A stretch of 64,000 nucleotides of DNA from contig JARWIR010000005.1 in the NCBI GenBank assembly GCA_029959085.1, positions 6,636,501 through 6,700,500 on the forward strand. The letters are read 5' to 3'. Positions 56,918 through 64,000 of the stretch are shown here, piece after piece. The notes under the pieces were generated by a model, which was not told the origin of the DNA, searched no databases, and saw only the letters and a list, made by a program, of their open reading frames with translations. Both the position numbers and the translations under genes were made by a program. The DNA comes from Nemophila menziesii (lineage: Eukaryota > Streptophyta > Magnoliopsida > Boraginales > Hydrophyllaceae). Within the stretch, counting starts at the first letter, position 1. Every line of letters starts with the position of its first letter.

Positions 56918-58587
56918 ATGTCCGTAGAAATGTCTTTTCCCGAGGATTCACTAACACAGAGTTTAAACAATGTCGATTTAGCTACGAACGACCATGAAAT
57001 TAGCTACGGCGGTGCTGATACTGAAAATTATTACCCACTCCGTCCTTACGCAAGTGACTGCGCACACTTCGTAAGGACTGGCGCATGCAAATACGCGCTA
57101 AGCTGCAAGTTCAACCATCCGGTGAAGAAGAAAACTAACCTGGTAATTAATAATTATTTGTGGGGACTTACTGATCTTTTTTTTCATAGTTTTGTACTTC
57201 TGTTTTCACTCTAATAATTCATTTCAGGTTGCTAAAGAAGAAAAACTCAAAGTGCAATTTGACTTTGATCACCCTGAAGCGTTGATCGAGTGCAAGGTAA
57301 GTTATTTTTTGATCTTGTAAAGCCGGGTCAGGGACTACCATGAGCGAATCCAAGATCTTTCTGTTTGAGTGAACATGACTAAGAATTAATTGCACGGTAG
57401 GTCCCTATAATATACAAAATTGCACTATAGATCTGTTTACACTGTAAGTCCCTATATTATATTCAAAAAAAAAAATACTAACTATAAATTAAAGTCTAGA
57501 AAATTCTAAAAATTTGGGTACATAAGGTAATTATATAATTTCTCTTATATATCAGGATATAAAAAAAACCACTAGCGATTGTAATTTTAGAAAAATTGTG
57601 AATGGGATTACATTCATTAAATGAAAAAAAAAAAAGTGAAGTCAAGGAAATTGATTTCTAATTTGTTATTAGATTGATGAAAATAAAAAACTTGTAATTG
57701 CACAACTGATCCCTTATTTATGTGGAATTGCTAAATATACCCATGTTATTCCAATAACATACATATATTCCCTGGTGGAGCTGTAGAGTTGACATGGGTA
57801 TAAATCAATACTGTAAGTCCCTCAGTTTCCAAAACATAGCTCTGCACCTCCTTTTATATATGATCACGGCATAAACTTTGGGGTAAATTTTGTACTCTAT
57901 GGAAACTTTTGGTACCTGTGTGATATAATTCTGTTGTCTTGTGGTTGTTTCAGTTTTATTTAACAGCTGAAGGGTGCAAGTACGGAGAAGCTTGCAGATA
58001 CAGTCATTCAAAGCTTCACTCTGATGTTCAAGCCCCAGAGCTTAACCTACTTGGATTGCCAATAAGAGCTGTACTTTTTTATCTATTTTTATTGTTTTTT
58101 ATGTTTATATAATATTTGCCTTTTAAGTCCTTCCTTTTTACACAGGGAGAGAAAGTTTGTCCATACTTCATGCGCAAGGGTGTTTGTGGCTATGGAGCTC
58201 AATGCATTTATAACCATCCTGGTTCCACTCTTGGCTCAGCTAGAGCTTCACGAGCTGTTTCTTGGTCTTCAACTATGACTAATTCTTCTGCTCCAGCTAG
58301 TTTTGTGGGGTCCACTCATCGAAAGGATTGGGTTTCTACTGGGGAGCAATGTGGACTCAGTAGCATAGGCTTGCCTTTAAGACCTGTAAGTTTGACTTAA
58401 TTGCATTGGTGGTTCCTATATTACATATATGATAAACTTACCGTGTATTATTTGTTTACAGGATAAAAGCATATGCCGTAACTACAAACGGTTTAGAGTA
58501 TGCAAGTTTGGGAGTGCTTGTCTCTTTGATCATCCCGAGAATTTGGTGTCCAAATCTCGCGCGAGTAGCCGATTAAGCCGTTCATGA
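56918..58587 (+). CDS. CCCH zinc-finger protein, copy 3 (four fingers)
   Basis: Five exons: 56918-57142, 57228-57296, 57954-58070, 58146-58385 and 58462-58587, all GT-AG, giving 258 codons plus stop. Four C-X8-C-X5-C-X3-H fingers: CAHFVRTGAC, CKFYLTAEGC, CPYFMRKGVC and CRNYKRFRVC, with all ligands intact. Same family and expected role as copy 2 (plant ZFN-like nuclear nucleic-acid-binding protein). Exon 4 equals exons 4 and 5 of copy 2 fused: the intron and 19 codons between two ATG triplets are gone. The N-terminus has diverged most (MSVEMSFPEDSL). An antisense LINE fragment lies in its proximal promoter. Confidence 0.87.
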
Positions 58588-58590
58588 TAA

Positions 58591-59502
58591 CAACAGTTTA
58601 TATATATGTGAATGATTTGTGTGCTGGGTGAATGATTTGTGTAAAATATATATGTCCATTACTTTTGGTTGTTTAATCGCATAGGCATTGATTTTCTCCC
58701 TTGTTAAATCTTGAAAAGATTTTGTGGTCTTCCTTAGACAAATTTACTGTTTTCAGCAGGATCCAATATATTCATAAATAAGCTTTGAAAATAGTAGTTT
58801 ATATTAAACAATGAAGACCACAAAAGATTTTTCCTGTTTAATGTTACTTTACGTGTGATTTATTCATTTTGATCTTGGTCGATTCTTGATCTTGGTCAAA
58901 AAAATCTTGGGCGATTCTTATAAGGTATATGTCGTTGTTAAAGGAAGTTTGTGTTATCACGTATATATATATGTATAGAGACAAAAATGTTCCACGAAGC
59001 AATCACATTACCCAAACAATCCTTGGCTCATATGGTGCCATATCATTACACCTTTCCACACTTTTCTTCAAATCCAAGACAATATTTCAACCATGTTAAA
59101 CTACGAAGCTTAAGCTCAACCTCTATAATTTCTCATCCCGGAAATACCCCTAAAACTCCTCACCTAATTGCTCCTTTATGTTTAATGCCCCAAGCTTATC
59201 TCTTTGTTTGGTTCATAAGAATAATTTTCTTTTTTAATAATACTAAATACAAAATAGTGAAAATGTGTTTCGATGTTAAAAGTAAATACAATGATTACTT
59301 TTTACCGTAGATTATTTTAGCAAGGGGGAGCATGGGTGAGCTGGTCCGGGAGTGCTTGGCTAATCTTGGGATTTAATGCCAGATCTATGGTGTGACATAT
59401 TTACCGAAAGCATGTAGACTAGATGACCAAACGTTGAGTTGTAACGAGCGGGGCATATGCCCGGACCAACGCAAAACATAGGTTCAAGAGACCATCTCTT
59501 CT
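58591..59502. other. No gene seen
   Basis: Includes the presumed 3' region of CCCH copy 3, with a short GTGAATGATTTGTGT tandem repeat at about 58609-58643, and an open stretch of 119 codons at 58951-59310 that has no recognisable domain or signal. Confidence 0.5.
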
Positions 59503-59756
59503 AACTATTGGGACTAGCTCAATGGCCAGGATGCCGGTCTCTTATCTAGAAGATATAGGGTTCGAGCCCCCTCAGTCTTGACTGAGCCCTTAAAGAGGGT
59601 AAGCAAGAGGTGCAAGGTTCGAGTCTCCTCCCTGAACATGGGTAACCTGTTCTGATTAAATGGGAGTATGCATGAGGAGACGTGTATATTTCTTATGGGA
59701 ATAGTCGTGGTGCGCGTAAGTTGGCCTGGATACCCATACATTAAAAAAAAAAAAAA
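59503..59756 (+). mobile_element. tRNA-derived SINE (copy 2)
   Basis: Head with an A-box-like TAGCTCAATGGCCAGG (about 59515-59530) and a B-box-like GGTTCGAGCCCC (about 59570-59581), then a body matching the 1761-2016 copy and a poly-A tail (59743-59756). The perfect 12-bp target duplication ACCATCTCTTCT is at 59491-59502 and 59757-59768. A second GGTTCGAGTC-type motif occurs in the body at about 59615-59624. Confidence 0.92.
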
Positions 59757-60337
59757 ACCATCTCTTCTGGCCTCTAATTTTTTTAGGTACCTTTTTGGGA
59801 ATAGAACATCTAATACGTATCTAGGTATATATTTAAATTAAGTAATATAGTATAATAACTAGTCTATTGATAAAATAATTGATAGGTTTAATGTTCAAAT
59901 TCCTTATCAAATGGTAAAAAACTTCAAAAAATCATTAATACTATATAAGATCAATTTTTAGATAATTTAAAATAATTTATAAGATAATTGAGAGATTTAA
60001 AAGATGACAATTGTAAAGATTTAATTGAATTAGAGTGAAACCAAACACAGATAAAAAAAAGTTTCTCAATTGTTTTATAAAAAAAATCTAAATATATATA
60101 AAGTATTTATTATAATATGGGGTAATTAGAGATAAATGCCTCCTTAATGATGCTTTTAATTTTTTTAAGCTTCTAATTTTCTTATTTAGAGATAAATGCC
60201 TAATAGAACAATTATTTATAAAAAACATCCTCTTTATATTTTTTATACCTATACTATCCTGATTATTAAATATATTATTTTATTTTTAATACAATATTTA
60301 TTTTTAAATCTGAAACAAACAATAGGGTATTTTACCC

Positions 60338-60462
60338 ACCACCACCACAACCACCACCACCACCACAACCATCACCACCTCCACCATCACAACCACCACC
60401 ACCACCACTACAGCCACCACAACCATCACCACCTCCACCACCACAACCACCACCACCTACTA
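60338..60462. repeat. Compound CAC/CAA trinucleotide repeat
   Basis: An imperfect run of CCACCACAACCACCACCAC-type triplets within the left part of the fold-back element. The histidine-rich open frame across it (60196-60501) is a product of the repeat. Confidence 0.9.
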
Positions 60463-60641
60463 CTAATTTCATCACACGCGCGCGTCCGTAAAATTTTTTA
60501 AAATCGCCATAACTAATTCAAAAAAAAAAATCAGAAAAATCGAAAAAAATCATATTTGGATAAATCAAATTAATATTTACGTCTATGATTTTTTTCGGAA
60601 TTTTCTGAATTTTTGGTTTTTTTGATTTTTTTTAATTTTTT

Positions 60642-60719
60642 AATTCGCAGAACATGGAATTCCATGTTTTAAACGGTGAATTTCGTGTTTAAAACATGGA
60701 ATTCCATGTTCTGCGAATT
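60642..60719. repeat. Perfect 33-bp inverted repeat with 12-bp loop
   Basis: 60642-60674 (AATTCGCAGAACATGG...TTTTAAAC) is the exact reverse complement of 60687-60719. Each arm contains the 16-bp palindrome ACATGGAATTCCATGT. It is the centre of the longer fold-back structure. Confidence 0.93.
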
Positions 60720-61055
60720 AAAAAATTCAAAAAAATTCAAAAAAATAAAAAAAATTCAAAAAATTCTGAAAAAAATTATAGATGTAAATATTAATTTGCT
60801 TTATCCAAATATATAAATTTTTTATTTTTTTGATTTTTTTGATTTTTTTAGAATTAGCTATGACGATTTTAAAAAAATTTCACGGACGCGCGCGTGTGTT
60901 TATTAGTTTTTGTTTTGTTTTTTCCTAATTTCTCTTTTCTTAATTTTTAATTACAGGGGTAGTTTGGGATGGGGCATTTTTCTATAAAGAATCTTATTCT
61001 AGGCACCTTTTTTTAAATAAGTTTTTTAATAGGCATTAATCTCTAATTGGCTCTA

Positions 61056-62300
61056 ATAATATTTCATTTTGGGTCCCAAATAAGTTTGAACCGACTCTGG
61101 CTAATATAGTATGAGGATCATTTTTCAGATGGGTTGTTGATATGACTCATATGAGATTGTAATATTTGTAATAGTTGTATTACTCTTAAAACGACGTTGA
61201 CTCACTCGATACAAATTTAATATATTTTTGCACCCGATCTCCTACTAAATTTCATGTATGACAAAAAAAATTAAAATTAAAATACTATATAATTATTGAT
61301 AAATCTTTGAATTCGTCCTCCTAAATTTTTTGATTAATTTTTTTTGAAAATGAAAGCATGATTCAATTTTAATATAACATTATTATATTATACGTATTTT
61401 TAAAGTTGCAGCTTAATGAGGATTCAATTAGTGAAATGTTGTACTAAAACGGTGGATAGCGTCTTTAGTAGAGGGTGGGATAAAAAGTTTACGGTAGTCT
61501 TTATTCTCATCATATTATGGTTCATCTGGAAAGTAAAAATAGAAGGTTTTTTGAGAATAATATGTGAAATCCAACAAAAATAAATAGGAAGGTTAATAAT
61601 CTCATGAACAAAATGTTTAAAGAAAAACGGGAGAGCGTGGAGATCAAAGTGATGAAGGTAAGAGGGGAGAAGAGAAAGGGTATGGACGTTCACAATGACG
61701 GAGCAAAATTTGTTTGGTTTAGTGATACATCTTTTCCTGAGGAATGAGAACTAACAGGAGTGGCATCAGTGACAATCAATAAAGAAGGTTGCGTTGATCA
61801 TAAAATTATGGGAAAATGAAGGGTTAATTTATGTTATTGATGTAGAAGGGTGGGTCATCCTCATCGCCATGAGGGAAGTTAGAAGACTCAATTTTACGAG
61901 TAGTTTTTCTAATCGAACAACCTTGAAATTGTTTAAAGAATTCATAACATTCAGAACACTAATTGAAGAATCCATCCAATCATTTATGAGATTTGAAAAT
62001 GGATGAAGATGTTTCCAAATTAAAGTGTTTACCATATCAAACGCGATATGAACAAGATCAAGGATTTGCTCTGAAATGTGCACGAATGGATATATACGTG
62101 TAAGAGTGGAAAATATTATTAATATTTATTAAACATTGTGTAAAAATGGGATTTAGGTCGATCATACTATCAACTTTAAAATCAACATGTCTTAGGTATC
62201 ATAACCTTTTTTCTACAAATATAAGATATTTTTATTGAGTTGATAAATGAAACGTGGGGGAGTTCCCTCTTTAAGTTCAATTGGTGTGCTTACATTTCTC
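61056..62300. other. No confident gene; possible old LINE scraps
   Basis: Around 61480-61550 a + frame gives FILIILWFIWKVKIEGFLR, reminiscent of the region after the zinc ribbon in LINE ORF2, and a 70-codon frame at 61794-62006 has no recognised domain. Both are too short and isolated to name. Confidence 0.3.
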
Positions 62301-62372
62301 AGGAAAGGTTAGAAAAGTCTTTTTTCATTCTTTCTTAGGAAAGGTTAGAAAAGTCTTTTTTCATTCTTAACG
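62301..62372 (+). repeat. 36-bp tandem duplication upstream of SDH2
   Basis: Two nearly identical copies (62301-62336 and 62337-62372) of AGGAAAGGTTAGAAAAGTCT followed by TTTTTCATTCTT, located 37 to 108 bp before the TATA box. They could duplicate a promoter element; there is no direct evidence of function. Confidence 0.88.
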
Positions 62373-62408
62373 AGCTCAATTTAATCATAAACAATTATTT
62401 TCATACCC

Positions 62409-62416
62409 TATATAAA
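62409..62416 (+). promoter_or_regulatory. SDH2: TATA box of SDH2
   Basis: TATATAAA, 138 bp before the ATG at 62554. Transcription would start roughly 30 bp downstream, leaving a leader of about 110 nt with CA- and A-rich sequence. Confidence 0.65.
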
Positions 62417-62553
62417 TTCCCTTTACCCATTTTCATCTTTTAAGATCCCCAAGTATAAACGGGAGTACAATAGACACACGCATTTTTGTTTATTTTCTAT
62501 CTGAAAAATAAAACTAAAACTAAAAAAAGTTAGAGCTCTTTCATCATCAATCA

Positions 62554-63802
62554 ATGGCGACAGGTTTGCTCCGACGAGCGATGACAAAGTTAGCTTCCCA
62601 TTCACCATCACCAACGGCGAGGCTAATGGTTGTCCGAGCCCATGCATCAGAAGTCCAAGCCCAAAAAGAAGAGCCAAAAGCAACATCCGGCACCTCAATG
62701 AAAACATTCCAAATCTACAGGTGGAGCCCCGATAACCCATCAAAACCAGTGCTTCAAGATTTCAAAATCGATCTCAAAGAATGTGGGCCCATGGTATTAG
62801 ACGCTTTAATCAAAATCAAAAACGAGATTGATCCAAGTTTGACTTTCCGTCGCTCTTGCCGTGAAGGGATCTGCGGTTCATGTGCGATGAACATCGACGG
62901 TTGTAACGGGCTAGCTTGTTTAACCAAGATTGAATCTGGACCGTCGAGTATGATCACTCCTTTGCCACATATGTTTGTGATTAAGGATTTGGTTGTGGAT
63001 ATGACTAATTTCTATAATCAATATAAGTCGATTGAACCATGGTTGAAGAGGAAGAATCCCGGCCCGAACCCAGGGAAGGAGATACCACAAACTAAAGAGG
63101 ATCGGGCCAAGTTAGATGGGATGTATGAGTGTATTCTCTGTGCCTGCTGTAGCACATCTTGCCCTAGCTATTGGTGGAACCCAGAAGCTTATCTAGGCCC
63201 AGCTGCTCTTCTTCACGCCAATAGGTAATTTTATTCAGCTTCATTTCAATGTCTATATTGATTTAATTGCACTATTGGTCCTTATATTATGCAAAAAATA
63301 GCATTCAGATGCGTTAGGGTCTCTTAATTAGACAAAATAGGCAGTGTCCCTTAATTAACATGTGATTGGTTCCCACAAAATCCAGGCCTGTATTTTTTGT
63401 TTGAGTTAATTTCATTATAAGTCCCTATATTAAATTTTTGAGTAATTGCACTATAGGTCCTTGTATTAATAAGGTTTTTTTTTCTTGCAAAAGTGTAAAA
63501 ACAAAGCTCTTAACTAAAACATAACAATGAAAAGAAAATGTGTGCTTTCAGCTATCTAGTAATAGTTGAAGGGCTTTATTGTAAATATATCTGAAAATGG
63601 TGTTTTATATATGTTGTTGAATTCACACAGATGGATAATGGACAGCCGAGATGAATTTACAAAAGAACGGTTAGATGCAGTTGATGATGAGTTCAAGCTT
63701 TACCGATGCCACACAATTTTGAATTGTGCACGTGCTTGTCCAAAGGGACTCAATCCTGGAAAACAGATCCAAAATATCAAAACACTCGAGCTTAGAAAGT
63801 AG
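62554..63802 (+). CDS. SDH2: Succinate dehydrogenase iron-sulfur subunit, mitochondrial
   Basis: Two exons, 62554-63224 and 63631-63802, joined in phase within the arginine codon of [13 protein letters not shown]; 280 residues plus stop, the usual plant length. The subunit carries electrons from the flavoprotein SDH1 to ubiquinone in complex II of the inner mitochondrial membrane, linking TCA cycle and respiration. Residues 1 to about 45 are basic and serine-rich with few acids ([17 protein letters not shown]), a mitochondrial presequence. Ligands: C102, C107, C110 and C122 for the 2Fe-2S cluster ([10 protein letters not shown]); C193, C196, C199 and C203 ([11 protein letters not shown]); C250, C256 and C260 ([11 protein letters not shown]) for the 4Fe-4S and 3Fe-4S clusters. 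All are intact and no lesion is seen; a functional gene. Complex II needs it, so expression is expected to be broad. Confidence 0.97.
63225..63630 (+). other. SDH2: SDH2 intron
   Basis: GTAATTTT...TTCACACAG, 406 bp. It contains two copies of the interspersed phrase ATTGCACTATAGGTCC / ATTGCACTATTGGTCC (about 63267-63285 and 63443-63461) and a TAAGTCCCTATATTA stretch. The same phrase is found in intron 2 of the three CCCH genes. Confidence 0.85.
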
Positions 63803-64000
63803 AGTTGTTCCTGGGCTTGGGATTGGGCTTTATGTGGGCCTGTATTGTTGTGTCTCCCCTCTGGTTCTAGGGGACAACTATTATTTTCAAAGATTTTAAA
63901 AAACATCGTTTTTAGATAAATAATGTAATGCATTGAGTGTGATTTTTTAATCAGATTGTCTCTGCTTTATAGTTAATATTTTGGTTGAAAGATTGTTCGG

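Larger units (their letters stand above)
53303..58590 (+). repeat. Tandem segmental duplication, unit 3 (upstream region and gene only)
   Basis: Starts with TATGCGCCACTTTCGGAG and follows the order of units 1 and 2 up to the CCCH stop codon. After 58590 the sequence no longer matches the downstream parts of the other units. Confidence 0.85.
60122..61055. mobile_element. Long-inverted-repeat (fold-back) element
   Basis: The outer ends are inverted copies of TAATTAGAGATAAATGCCT (left; a second left copy is at 60185) and the reverse complement of AGGCATTAATCTCTAATTGG (right, about 61033-61052). An inner inverted repeat spans 60473-60898, from CACACGCGCGCGTCCGT to ACGGACGCGCGCGTGTG. No coding capacity. 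Target duplications are unclear, so I do not assign a superfamily; long degenerate termini would fit a Mutator-like MITE. Confidence 0.65.

Noticed and set aside
58951..59310. 119-codon open frame downstream of CCCH copy 3
   Set aside because: No recognisable domain, no homologous frame in other units, and composition similar to the surrounding AT-rich DNA.
60196..60501. Histidine-rich small protein
   Set aside because: The histidines come from the CAC/CAA microsatellite inside a fold-back element. There is no conserved context.

Overview
This window is nuclear DNA of a flowering plant, almost certainly a eudicot. It is AT-rich, its genes have GT-AG introns, and it carries plant LINE, Copia-type LTR, CACTA, hAT, Stowaway, MULE and tRNA-derived SINE elements. 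The species cannot be named from the sequence. Two kinds of apparently functional host gene are present: a small family of CCCH zinc-finger genes (three copies, at 9203, 19248 and 56918, all on +) and the mitochondrial succinate dehydrogenase iron-sulfur subunit gene SDH2 (62554-63802, +). An F-box pseudogene lies at 3579-4365.

Layout. 1-6130 holds old retroelement debris, one SINE, one Stowaway MITE and the F-box pseudogene. 6131-58590 is a tandem array of three units, each starting with the same ~3 kb upstream region and carrying one CCCH gene: unit 1 (6131-16150), unit 2 (16151-53302) and unit 3 (53303 to about 58590, without the downstream part). Unit 2 is inflated to 37 kb by insertions downstream of its gene. 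A Copia-type LTR element (21573-33543) has its 5' LTR split by an 8.5 kb CACTA transposon (21849-30324). A full-length LINE (33591-39305) sits 47 bp further on. A non-autonomous LTR element of the LARD type (45364-51165) has practically identical LTRs. An older RNase-H-type LINE relic (40320-44990) survives truncated in unit 1. 58590-62400 has a SINE, a large fold-back element with a perfect hairpin and anonymous sequence, then SDH2.

Because the units are paralogous, most insertions can be dated relative to each other and checked against an empty site in another unit or in the partner LTR. The CCCH copies differ by two independent in-frame deletions with 3-bp microhomology between fingers 3 and 4. 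Copy 1 lost its fourth finger (191 aa), copy 3 lost an intron (258 aa), and copy 2 keeps the longest form (281 aa, 6 exons).

I see no unmistakably new biochemical system. The most unusual items are the 34-copy 40-bp array and the extra internal cluster of subterminal motifs inside the CACTA element, the GC-rich palindrome island in the LARD LTRs, the tRNA-headed dispersed repeat family, the fold-back element, and the mosaic history of the CCCH array. All coordinates and comparisons were made by eye; no searches were run.
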